The notes under the pieces: generated by a model
Databases searched by the model: none
What the model was told of the DNA's origin: nothing
What the model saw: the letters and a program-made list of their open reading frames with translations, nothing else
Source of the DNA: Saprospiraceae bacterium
Lineage (GTDB): Bacteria > Bacteroidota > Bacteroidia > Chitinophagales > Saprospiraceae
Length of the DNA: 41,277 nt
Assembly: GCA_013214355.1 (NCBI GenBank)
Contig: JABSSL010000035.1
Span: 71,088-112,364, forward strand
Reading direction: 5' to 3'
Program-made: the position numbers and the translations under genes
Part shown: in pieces, positions 32,977-41,094 of the stretch
How the letters are laid out: the number at the start of each line of letters is the position of its first letter
Numbering within the stretch: position 1 is the stretch's first letter

Positions 32977-33225
32977 ATCCAATATATTGACAATTGACGT
33001 AAGTACATACCGATACCCCTACAGCTAAGGGATTTAGCTTGCATAAGGATGATTAAAACGCCTTGGATTGAGTTGTGATCTAAACTTGGCAATTTTTAGC
33101 TTAAGCCAAGCACGAAAACTGGTTTCCTCTAGTATGGAGTTTATGGTAGAATATCATGCAGGTAAAGAAAGGTATTGTGGATTACGGAGCTAGACTGTAA
33201 AATAGCAAATAATACCTAAATCGCG

Positions 33226-33233
33226 TACATTTG
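33226..33233 (+). promoter_or_regulatory. -7 box (TACATTTG) of the Lgt-like gene, nearly leaderless
   Basis: TACATTTG matches TAnnTTTG. Transcription would begin around 33240, only a few bases before the TTG start at 33246, so the mRNA could be almost leaderless. Confidence 0.45.
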
Positions 33234-33245
33234 CCCTAAAACAGA

Positions 33246-33998
33246 TTGGAATTTCCCGTAATATTTCGTTGGGGCTCCTTAGCCGTCTCAGCCCACTTTG
33301 TTTTTGAATTGCTGGCCTTCTTTGTAGGCTTTCGCTATTTCCTATGGTTACGAAAATCTAGTGGAGACCATCTTCCAAGCAGTAGTAGGCTAACGGCCTT
33401 TCTCGGTGCGGTAGCTGGTGCATTGCTAGGGAGTCGACTGCTGGGTGCCTTGGAAGATCCTTATCTATTTTTTCACCCAGCAGGTAATTGGCTGTATTAC
33501 TTCCAAAGCAAGACCATCATAGGGGCTTTACTGGGAGGCTTGATTGGAGTGGAAATGGCCAAGAAGGTGGTAGGCGAGACGCGTTCCTCTGGAGATCTCT
33601 TTACCTTTCCGCTGATCCTGGGCATGATGATCGGAAGAGTGGGCTGCTTTAGCATGGGTGTGGCAGAACCTACTTATGGAACAGCCAGCAATCTTCCTTG
33701 GGCCATGGATTTAGGAGATGGAATAACTAGACATCCAACTGCCCTCTACGAGATCGTCTTTTTGCTTTCCTTGTGGTTGATACTGGTGCAACTGAAAAAG
33801 GGTTTCAAACTACAAGAAGGGGCAATCTTCAAACTTTTCATGGTGGCTTACCTAGCGTACCGTTTTTCCGTTGCTTTTATACAACCTGTAAAAGTCTGGC
33901 TTGGGGGTTTAGGAACATTACAAGTAGCCTGTATACTTGGACTGCTTTATTATTACAAAGTATTTTTTAAACCCTCCTATTTATTACGGGATCAATGA
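33246..33998 (+). CDS. Diverged prolipoprotein diacylglyceryl transferase (Lgt)-like membrane protein
   Basis: A 250-aa multi-pass inner-membrane protein with about six to seven spans. It has Lgt-like features: 'KTIIGALLGGLIGVE', 'GMMIGRVGCFSMGVAEPTYG' at the position of the Lgt signature, and 'RHPTALYEIVF' matching the Lgt H-P-x-x-L-Y-E motif. The signature asparagine of Lgt (R-x-x-N-F) is replaced by cysteine here, so transfer of diacylglycerol is doubtful. It may be a paralogue acting on another lipid or protein. TTG 33246 is the only start, since an in-frame TAA lies at 33237-33239. Its 3' end overlaps the convergent solenoid gene by 7 bp. Confidence 0.7.
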   Translation: MEFPVIFRWGSLAVSAHFVFELLAFFVGFRYFLWLRKSSGDHLPSSSRLTAFLGAVAGALLGSRLLGALEDPYLFFHPAGNWLYYFQSKTIIGALLGGLIGVEMAKKVVGETRSSGDLFTFPLILGMMIGRVGCFSMGVAEPTYGTASNLPWAMDLGDGITRHPTALYEIVFLLSLWLILVQLKKGFKLQEGAIFKLFMVAYLAYRFSVAFIQPVKVWLGGLGTLQVACILGLLYYYKVFFKPSYLLRDQ

Positions 33999-35521
33999 GA
34001 CAAGGCCAAAGACTTTATCGGTTGCTGCTTGAGTTTACTATCGATCCATCTAAATAGATCTAGGTAAACAAAGCCCCGGCGTTCAAAAGGATCGACACTC
34101 AGTTCTTCCAGTTTCGCCCTAAGTTCAGTAAGTAATGGTAGACGTTCTCGTTCCCCTTTGTACATGGCTTGTTTAAAGAAGCGTAGGGAAACCTCTTGCA
34201 GACGACTTTTATCTTGAATTTTGTTGAGAAACCGCCCCGTAGAAGTAGTTAGATACTCCATAATATCTTCATTTTTAAGATCATAATGCGCCATGAGAAA
34301 CAGCAGGCGGGAATAAGCTTGAATATCCTCTCGCAGGTGCCCAGCCTTTAAATTGATGATCAAATTCAGATAGTCCAAGGCTTTACTCGCCTCTCCATTG
34401 CATAGATATAGGGCAGCTATTTTATAATACAAAATATGGACCTTATGCAGATCCAGTTGATTGCCATAGAGGTCCAACTGAGCTTGAACCTCAGGAATAA
34501 GTTCGATCCCACTTTCATAATCCCCATCCATAAGCGCTCGATTAAATTTCGCTTGATAACGATATAGGAAAGCCAGGATATGAGAATTGGTATTAAACTG
34601 TCCTTCGTGTCTCGTGTAGAATTGTTCAAGTTCGGCCTCCGTTTGCTTAAAGACTTGGGCATTGTTGGTATAAAGACAGGTAGTCAACAGCTGATGTAAG
34701 CCCCTCATATAAATGTCTACATCTTCTTCCATCATATTTGGTTCCTTACGGTATAAGCCAACCCATTCACCAGCATAATAGTGGCATCGTTCGAAATGCC
34801 CTAATATGTAGTGTAGCCAGTAGAGCGATTGAAAGTAATACACACGCTCAAAAAATGAAAGTTCTTCAATTCTATAATCTCGAATTCTTGGTCCGTAGTC
34901 CTCTAAAATCTTTACTCGATCCATTTCAGCTTTCGCATGCCCCTTATTGATAAACACACGTTGCAATTCCAGTTTAAGGTTGGATAAAAAGATAATGCTG
35001 GTGTTGACTTTGGCTTGCGATTCAGCTTGTCGAATGAGTTTATTCATCCTTTCCGTCGTGGTACGGGTAATGTGATGAGACTCGATCCGCTTTTCGAATT
35101 CGATAATTTCCTGCAATAATAGATTGTGATGATTATTGGTAGCCAGGGCCTTGGCTCGGCTGAGAATCTTCAAGGACTGAATGTAAAGCCCCTTACCATA
35201 AAGAATATAGGCATAATCGATCAGCTCTCGGATTTGGATATCTAATTGCTTATTGAGATGCATCAAGCGAAGGCTGGTAAGCAAATGCTGGTAGAGATGA
35301 CGCTTCAGGTTGGAGAATTGGGTTTTGCTAAGGTCATTGAGTTTCATCTTAGCTTTGTCCTCTTCGTATACTTTTTGCTTTTCTAATACCTCAAAGAGTT
35401 GGAAGAACATAACCTCACCTTCTGACTGGATGCGCTTCACATAAAGTTTAAAATTGCGTTTTTCTGCCTTTGAGAGTGATTTTATTAACTTAAATAGAAG
35501 ATCACCTTGGGATATGGGCAT
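33992..35521 (-). CDS. Alpha-solenoid (TPR-like) protein of unknown function
   Basis: A 509-aa, wholly helical protein with no signal peptide or membrane span. Regular helix pairs such as 'IRELIDYAYILYGKGLYIQSLKILSRAKALA' and 'HILYYKIAALYLCNGEASKALDYLNLIINLKAG' resemble TPR units. The N-terminus 'LLFKLIKSLSKAEKRNFKLYVKRI' is basic and recurs in similar proteins of this phylum as far as I recall. ATG 35521 is preferred over GTG 35548. A scaffold role is possible; nothing in the neighbourhood tells what it binds. It converges on the Lgt-like gene with a 7-bp overlap. Confidence 0.7.
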   Translation of the reverse strand: MPISQGDLLFKLIKSLSKAEKRNFKLYVKRIQSEGEVMFFQLFEVLEKQKVYEEDKAKMKLNDLSKTQFSNLKRHLYQHLLTSLRLMHLNKQLDIQIRELIDYAYILYGKGLYIQSLKILSRAKALATNNHHNLLLQEIIEFEKRIESHHITRTTTERMNKLIRQAESQAKVNTSIIFLSNLKLELQRVFINKGHAKAEMDRVKILEDYGPRIRDYRIEELSFFERVYYFQSLYWLHYILGHFERCHYYAGEWVGLYRKEPNMMEEDVDIYMRGLHQLLTTCLYTNNAQVFKQTEAELEQFYTRHEGQFNTNSHILAFLYRYQAKFNRALMDGDYESGIELIPEVQAQLDLYGNQLDLHKVHILYYKIAALYLCNGEASKALDYLNLIINLKAGHLREDIQAYSRLLFLMAHYDLKNEDIMEYLTTSTGRFLNKIQDKSRLQEVSLRFFKQAMYKGERERLPLLTELRAKLEELSVDPFERRGFVYLDLFRWIDSKLKQQPIKSLALSH

Positions 35522-36317
35522 AACAGTGGCTGTTTTACTGCTTTTCACTGCAACGAACTTTAAGTAGAATTAAAGTTCCTTGCCGAATAATAATTTGGAA
35601 AAAGTAAATCAGCTCGAGAAAACATTCGGAATATGCGGAAGGAAGTCTAGTATGTCTTCTTATTGACGATAACAATATAGCAAAAAAATGATTATTTATT
35701 CCTCCTCCTGAACCATAAATTTGTCTCCTGTTAGGCCATTCTATTAGACGCAGGGCACAGAAGAAAGACTAGATGCTGAAACGCCAAAAGATGTAACGTG
35801 CACGAGAACACTGGAGGAATTGGCGAAATGAGAAATAGATAAGGATTCAAAAAAGAGTGTCCTTTTTATCTTTTTAATTCTTAAACCATAGATCAAGTAC
35901 TAACCACCACCACGTAGTTCTATAACAAACTACCGTCACTCGGCCTTTTCCTTTTGGAAGTTACGACCGAATAGAACCCAATTAAAGAATTTGATCCTAG
36001 GTTGTTGTTTTTACCATTGTTGGCACTTTTGTTCAATGTTATTATGCTTTCGCAGCCCGGTAAGCGCCATTATGTACCAGTAATGCTGGAAAATAATGCA
36101 TTTTATGCTTCTGCTGCCATACCTCAAGCCAGGCCCGTCAGGATATTTTTTGTGTCGAATGAGATATGAAATTCTGACTGCCTGGCCTGGGCTGCTTTCC
36201 CGAACAAACGCCTTTATCCATTGGTAAAAATATCTTTAGCTTTCGACCACAGGGACAACAGTCTTCCATCCAAGCCGTTCCCCTAACTCTCCTAATTCAA
36301 TTCAACTTCTTAAAAAT
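35522..36317. other. Gene-free stretch of about 800 bp with hairpins and a possible promoter
   Basis: No convincing coding region is visible on either strand. A full -7 box match (TAAATTTG, plus strand) lies at 35716-35723. A long stem sits at 36128-36186: GCCAGGC and GTCAG pair with CTGAC and GCCTGGC around a 32-nt loop. The stretch could contain an untranslated RNA or decayed sequence. Confidence 0.4.
36128..36186. repeat. Long inverted repeat / stem-loop
   Basis: GCCAGGC (36128-36134) with GCCTGGC (36180-36186), and GTCAG (36137-36141) with CTGAC (36174-36178), form a 12-bp interrupted stem around a 32-nt AT-rich loop. There is no T-run after either arm, so it is not a standard terminator. 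Confidence 0.45.
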
Positions 36318-36971
36318 CTATTTTCCCCACAAGCTATATCCTAGACTAATCATCAAATTGCGATGATATCCTCCGTTGCCGAAACCGACTTGAACGTTTG
36401 TTGATTGTGACACAAGAAAGTTTTTAGAGGTATGGGATAAGGCCACCTCATACCGAATGCCTAGTTGGACCCTACCCAGCTGATACTCCAGCCCCCCAAG
36501 GGCGGTGACGTCAAAGGTATTTACCCATTCTCCGGTATCAACCTTGGAACTAGTCCCTTGCTCTCGATCATAAAAATAGTGGTCCATGATCAGGCCAGTG
36601 GCAGCTCCGACTTGGAATTGAAATCCTCGCCATTGATAATACAATAGGATAGGGAGATCGAAGTATTTGTAGTTGGCGTTGAAGCTCCGACCATCTTCGA
36701 GCACCATACCTACTCCTCTAAGGTTATACAAGGCCTCGATTTGCAGCCCAAAACGTTCTTCCAAGGGTATGTCAGCATACACGCCTGCATGCCATCCACC
36801 TTTAGTAATAAACTGGGCTACTTCCAAGGGGGGAAAACGACTTTCGTCCATGTACGAGTGGTTGCCGCCCACTTTCACTCCAAAATGTTGTGCAACTATA
36901 GCGAAAGGGAGAGTCAGAAAGATGAATAGAGGTAAGTACTGGGCTTTAGTCATTGGTGTTTTAGTTTTCAT
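36318..36971 (-). CDS. PorT-like outer-membrane beta-barrel protein
   Basis: A 217-aa protein with a signal peptide (QYLPLFIFLTLPFAIVAQ). It then shows 'FGVKVGGNHSY', 'GWHAGVYADIPLEERFGLQIEALYNLRG', 'YFDLPILLYYQW' and 'FQVGAATGLI', the eight-stranded porin-family pattern (PorT / OMP_b-brl_2) common in Bacteroidota. The chain ends in a C-terminal strand with an aromatic near the end. Function is unknown; such small barrels are often abundant surface proteins. It is divergent from the AraC-type regulator gene, which may control it (inference from position). Confidence 0.85.
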   Translation of the reverse strand: MKTKTPMTKAQYLPLFIFLTLPFAIVAQHFGVKVGGNHSYMDESRFPPLEVAQFITKGGWHAGVYADIPLEERFGLQIEALYNLRGVGMVLEDGRSFNANYKYFDLPILLYYQWRGFQFQVGAATGLIMDHYFYDREQGTSSKVDTGEWVNTFDVTALGGLEYQLGRVQLGIRYEVALSHTSKNFLVSQSTNVQVGFGNGGYHRNLMISLGYSLWGK

Positions 36972-37175
36972 AATTTAAAATCTTAGCTAGTACTAAAACG
37001 ATGCAGTCAGGACATTATTTAGGTTTTAACGAGTATTAAAATAAGCCCTAAAAGCAATATCTTGCAGGAGCAGCAATGGTTTTGCTCATGGGAGATCCAT
37101 CCATTATGCTTTCGTCAAGCTCCGGTTTCGCCTCCTAAAATCCTGTATCTTACCCGCGTAAATCAATCCACTGTT

Positions 37176-38225
37176 ATGCTCTTTACCGCCGAATTCTGGA
37201 CGCTAGCCATCTCGCTTACGGGAGGGATACAATGCCTCATTCTGGGCAGTTCATTTATTGTATTGAAAAAAGGGGATCTTCTGGCGCACCGATTATTTGC
37301 CCTGCTCATGCTTTTGATCGGATTGCGTTTATTCAAATCTGCCTGGTACATAGAAACGGGGGATACCATGCCTTTGCTTTGGATCAATATCGGATTTGCG
37401 GCTCACCTAGCTTCTGGGCCGTTGTGGCTGTTATACTTACATACTACTCTTGGGCAGAGAAGCTTTCAATGGCAGTGGTTAGGTCATTTCATCCTGCCCG
37501 TCCTAATCCTAGCCGGAGCTCGCCAGCTGAGTTTGGAAGAGTTTTGGTATCGGGGGGGATATTACAGTTTATTATCCATCAGCCTTGGCTATTGGGCATA
37601 CGCTCTATACCTACTTTGGAGTTACGGTTTGCGCAAGCAAAAGTTAAATACAGGGCAGAAGCGCTGGTTCTACAGCTTGACGCTGGTGATGAGCTGCTTT
37701 TTCGTGGCCTATGTAGCCAATTACTTCCTTGGTCTCCTCCCCTACTCTCAGGCACCCATGATCTACGCCATTGCTTTGTTCCCCCTCAGTATTTCAGCCT
37801 GGAGAAGCTATGAAGACATAACACATACGGCAAAGGCCTCGGAAAAGAAGAAATACCAAAACTTGCAGACGGCCTCTGTGCCCGTTGAGGTACACCGACA
37901 AAAGATGCTTACTTATATGAAAGAAGAAAGGCCTTTTCTTAAGGGCGGGTATAGTTTGAAGGAGTTCTCAAAGGATGTAGATATCCCTCCCCATCTAATC
38001 TCCTGGATACTCAACCAGCATTTACAAAGTAATTTTTCTTCTCTGCTGAATCAACATCGAGTGCACTATGCTGCTCAGCTCTTGAAAAGCTCTCGTTACG
38101 ACCATTACAGTATTTCCGGTATTGCCTTGGAAGCTGGCTTCAACTCTGTTTCGGTTTTCAATCAACACTTTAAGAAGCAAATAGGAGTTACCCCTTCGGC
38201 TTTTCGGAAGAAGAGAGGAACCTAG
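37176..38225 (+). CDS. Membrane-anchored AraC-type transcriptional regulator
   Basis: A 349-aa protein. About six to seven membrane spans lie in residues 1-220 ('LAISLTGGIQCLILGSSFIVL', 'LFALLMLLIGLRLF', 'LGHFILPVLILAG', 'YSLTLVMSCFFVAYVANYF'). A linker follows, then a C-terminal AraC/XylS DNA-binding domain at about 250-349: 'SLKEFSKDVDIPPHLISWILNQHLQSNFSSLLNQHRVHYAAQLL' and 'SISGIALEAGFNSVSVFNQHFKKQIGVTPSAFRK'. It is a one-component membrane sensor-regulator with an unknown signal. The frame opens at 37062; ATG 37176 is chosen because it starts just before the first span. A divergent barrel gene lies upstream. Confidence 0.9.
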   Translation: MLFTAEFWTLAISLTGGIQCLILGSSFIVLKKGDLLAHRLFALLMLLIGLRLFKSAWYIETGDTMPLLWINIGFAAHLASGPLWLLYLHTTLGQRSFQWQWLGHFILPVLILAGARQLSLEEFWYRGGYYSLLSISLGYWAYALYLLWSYGLRKQKLNTGQKRWFYSLTLVMSCFFVAYVANYFLGLLPYSQAPMIYAIALFPLSISAWRSYEDITHTAKASEKKKYQNLQTASVPVEVHRQKMLTYMKEERPFLKGGYSLKEFSKDVDIPPHLISWILNQHLQSNFSSLLNQHRVHYAAQLLKSSRYDHYSISGIALEAGFNSVSVFNQHFKKQIGVTPSAFRKKRGT

Positions 38226-38272
38226 CAGTGCCGGGGAATAGCATTCTAGCTGAGTCCAGCGGTGCTTTTGCC

Positions 38273-39220
38273 CTACAACTGCTCCAAGTAGGTGACCATC
38301 TTATCTCTTGTTTTGCCATCCGGTAGTAGACCGTAGGCAGCTCCCATATTGTCCTTCAAGTGATGAAGCTTAGTAGTGGCAGGGATGGCTGCCGTGACAG
38401 CTTGATGGGAGACAATGTACTTAAGAAAGTATTGCCCCCAAGAATTAATATCCCATTCTTTGGCCCAAGGTGGAAGTGATTTACCTTTAACCCGCCGGAA
38501 CAAACTTCCACCTTCGTAAGGCCGATTGATGAGGACCGCAACGCCATGATCTTGGGCGGTGGGTAAGAGGCGTTTAGCAGCATTTCGTGTGCCAAGAGAA
38601 AAATTAACTTGAATAAAATCTAGATCCTTTTCCGATTTGATTAATCGCTCGAGATCGTCATGAGCACTGACAACGTAATGGGTCAAGCCAATATACCGAA
38701 TTCGGCCCGCCGCTTTCCATTTCCTGAGCGTTTCTAGATGGGTCCGCACATCTACAAGATTATGCACCTGCATGAGATCCATGGGCGTAGTGCGCATCTT
38801 TGACATCGAGGAATTCATTTGATCAATACCGCTATTCTTTCCTCGCGTCCACACTTTAGTAGCCATAAAAAACTTACCGAGAAGCTCAAGGTCGGCGGCA
38901 AGGTCTCCCAGCACGTCTTCGGAGCGACCATACATCGGGGAGGAATCTAGAACACGCCCTCCTAGGTCATAGAAGTTTTTCAAGATGCTCCGCATATGGC
39001 TGCGGTCAGCCTCCCCTTCACCTATGTCAAAGGTTTGCCAGGTTCCCATCCCAATGATGGGGAGTTCCTCCTCCGTCCCAGGAATTGATCGCTTATGAAT
39101 TTCTTGCATCGGATACAGACTATGTCCAGTAATTGGAAAAGGCAGTAGGGTACCTGCTCCTAAAGCTAAAGATAATTGCAGAAAATTTCTTCTAGTGGAT
39201 GATGTTGAACCAAGCGTCAT
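38273..39220 (-). CDS. Tat-exported aldo/keto reductase
   Basis: A 315-aa aldo/keto reductase. The N-terminus has a twin-arginine signal (STRRNFLQLSLALGAGTLLPF). The AKR catalytic tetrad can be read as D in 'VLDSSPMYGRSE', Y in the same motif, K in 'FMATKVWTRG' and H in 'LMQVHNLVD'. The C-terminal part continues with 'IRYIGLTHYVVS', 'FIQVNFSLGTRNAAKRLLPTAQDHGVAVLINRPYEGG' and 'AAIPATTKLHHLKDN'. The Tat signal implies export in folded form with its NADP cofactor. The frame opens at 39259; ATG 39220 places the Tat signal correctly. It stands alone. Confidence 0.9.
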   Translation of the reverse strand: MTLGSTSSTRRNFLQLSLALGAGTLLPFPITGHSLYPMQEIHKRSIPGTEEELPIIGMGTWQTFDIGEGEADRSHMRSILKNFYDLGGRVLDSSPMYGRSEDVLGDLAADLELLGKFFMATKVWTRGKNSGIDQMNSSMSKMRTTPMDLMQVHNLVDVRTHLETLRKWKAAGRIRYIGLTHYVVSAHDDLERLIKSEKDLDFIQVNFSLGTRNAAKRLLPTAQDHGVAVLINRPYEGGSLFRRVKGKSLPPWAKEWDINSWGQYFLKYIVSHQAVTAAIPATTKLHHLKDNMGAAYGLLPDGKTRDKMVTYLEQL

Positions 39221-39396
39221 AAGCCATTGTTTTTGGATCGATAAAACAAAAATCAACAATTTTAGGATGCCTTGCCATCGAATTAATTAATCCGGGATTC
39301 TAAATGCAGGCTGGAATGTACAAATCCAGCAATAAGCTATAGGGTACAATTTATCATTACTCGAAAGTATGGACTATCTTGCGCAAAATTTTTTGA

Positions 39397-40626
39397 ATGG
39401 CTCAAAACGCTAGTGGTAAACGATCCCCACTTTTCATTATATTTCTGACGGTCTTCATCGACATGCTGGGCGTGGGTATTATCATTCCCGTCATTCCTGT
39501 TATCTTTTTTGATCCTTCTTCTTCTTTCTTTGCAGCAGAGGTAAGCAACACCTATCGTTCGGTCGCTTATGGCTTCTTGATTGCTTGCTTTCCCTTTATG
39601 CAGTTCTTTGGTGCACCCTTATTGGGAACCATCTCTGATCGGTTTGGACGAAAGCCCATACTCTCGATGTCTTTGGTGGGAACTATGATCGGTTATTTAC
39701 TTTTTGCGTGGGCGATTCTGCAACAGAACCTCATCCTGCTGTTCATTAGCCGAATGATTCCAGGATTTATGGGTGGAAATATTGCCATTATTCTTTCTTC
39801 CATTGCGGACATCAGTGATGAAGAATCCAAAACCAAGAATTTTGGCTTGGTTGGGATGGCCTTTGGCTTAGGTTTTATCCTCGGCCCCACGATTGGAGGT
39901 CTATTGGCTGATGAAACGGTTTACAGTGGCTTTAGTCATGCCACGCCCTTTTGGTTTACGGCTATCCTTACTTTGTTAAATCTAATTTTCGTTCAGTTTG
40001 CCTTTCCAGAAACCCTCAAGGAGTCTAGAACATCCAGTATCAGCTTATTCAAAGGTTTTCAGAATATTGCGCTCTCCTTCCAGGTACCAAAACTCAGGTA
40101 CATTTTCATGGTGGTATTATTACTATCCTTAGGCTTTTCTTTTTTCACCCAATTTTTCTCAGTCTACCTGATCCAAGAATTCAGTTATTCCGAGAAAAAC
40201 ATAGGCCTCTTATACGGCTGGATTGGATTGTGGTTAGCCTTTACCCAAGGGGTGATCGTGCGAAAGTTATCGAACAAGTTTAAATCCACCCAGTTATTAT
40301 CTATTACCATACTCGGCTTGAGTCTAGCCCTCCTCGCTCTTCTGGTTCCTTCGGAAGCTATCTGGTTTTACATTCTAAATCCCTTTGTGGCCATTTTTCA
40401 AGGCACGACCTCGCCCAATATGACTTCCTTAATCTCTTCGCAGGCGGGGCCCGAACGACAAGGGGAGATCTTAGGTATTAATCAGTCCATGAATTCCTTG
40501 GGGCAGATGATCCCGCCTTTGATTGCTGGCTATATTAATGCCATTGATACCTCACTCCCCCTCATTGCTGCCGCTGGTCTGACCTTTCTCGGCTGGATTA
40601 TCTTTATGTTGTTGGCGAGGCGGTAG
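39397..40626 (+). CDS. MFS transporter (DHA1 / TetA-like)
   Basis: A 409-aa twelve-span transporter of the major facilitator superfamily. Motif A is in the loop after the second span ('GAPLLGTISDRFGRKPILSMSL'), motif C-like residues are in 'GLVGMAFGLGFILGPTIGGLL', and the first span has 'IFLTVFIDMLGVGIIIPVIPVI'. The sequence resembles the tetracycline/drug:H+ antiporter branch more than sugar carriers. The substrate is unassigned. It starts at ATG 39397, is transcribed alone and has no obvious regulator beside it. A weak stem, TGAGTG/CACTCA, lies at 40640-40659 just after the gene. Confidence 0.93.
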   Translation: MAQNASGKRSPLFIIFLTVFIDMLGVGIIIPVIPVIFFDPSSSFFAAEVSNTYRSVAYGFLIACFPFMQFFGAPLLGTISDRFGRKPILSMSLVGTMIGYLLFAWAILQQNLILLFISRMIPGFMGGNIAIILSSIADISDEESKTKNFGLVGMAFGLGFILGPTIGGLLADETVYSGFSHATPFWFTAILTLLNLIFVQFAFPETLKESRTSSISLFKGFQNIALSFQVPKLRYIFMVVLLLSLGFSFFTQFFSVYLIQEFSYSEKNIGLLYGWIGLWLAFTQGVIVRKLSNKFKSTQLLSITILGLSLALLALLVPSEAIWFYILNPFVAIFQGTTSPNMTSLISSQAGPERQGEILGINQSMNSLGQMIPPLIAGYINAIDTSLPLIAAAGLTFLGWIIFMLLARR

Positions 40627-40651
40627 TTACTCATCCGCCTGAGTGATTTTC

Positions 40652-40685
40652 AACACTCACCCGCTCAGTACTCACCGCCTCAGTG
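40652..40685. repeat. 34-bp direct repeat, copy 1
   Basis: This 34-bp sequence recurs at 40821-40854 with a single difference (C/T). Internally it consists of two similar units of about 16 bp, each of the form ACTCACC...TCAGT. The preceding ACTCATCCGCCTGAGT (40630-40645) looks like an inverted, diverged unit. Confidence 0.7.
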
Positions 40686-40820
40686 ATTATTGTGGATGAG
40701 GCCACTTTTTAGAGCAGTGCTACCTGGAAGTAAAACAGACCCTAAACGCTTAATGAATTAAACAGCTAATAATCAATATAATAAACATGAAAACAAATCA
40801 TATTAACAATCTACATTCCT

Positions 40821-40854
40821 AACACTCACCCGCTCAGTACTCACCGCTTCAGTG
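40821..40854. repeat. 34-bp direct repeat, copy 2
   Basis: Copy of 40652-40685 with 33 of 34 bases identical, 169 bp downstream. Two copies are too few to call it a CRISPR. Confidence 0.7.
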
Positions 40855-40920
40855 GTGGGTACAACTGAGACAAGTAAGAAGTTATGTACTTGATTGATAA
40901 CTTGAATTAGATATGTAGTC

Positions 40921-41094
40921 GTGCCGCTAGTAGCCATTTTCGATAAGAGCGGGCATCAATGGAAGTTAGGGTATGGAGGCGTTTTCAAGACTATTCCGCT
41001 AAAAGGATCTTGTTTTACTACTACTCAAAAGGAAGGATTGGGGGGCGGGTCTTTGATATACAACCAACCTATAGAGAATAGCTTAGATGGATGA
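40921..41094 (+). CDS. Doubtful small ORF
   Basis: An open frame of 57 codons from GTG 40921 to TGA 41092-41094. The product begins VPLVAIFDKSGHQWKLGYGG and is glycine-rich near its end. I do not recognise it, and no promoter or ribosome binding site is evident. It may be a fragment of an older gene or chance. Confidence 0.15.
   Translation: MPLVAIFDKSGHQWKLGYGGVFKTIPLKGSCFTTTQKEGLGGGSLIYNQPIENSLDG

Noticed and set aside
37232-37813. 193-aa frame inside the AraC-type gene
   Set aside because: It is a shifted-frame shadow of the membrane-spanning region.
40630-40860. CRISPR array
   Set aside because: There are only two 34-bp copies with a 135-bp separation and no cas genes.
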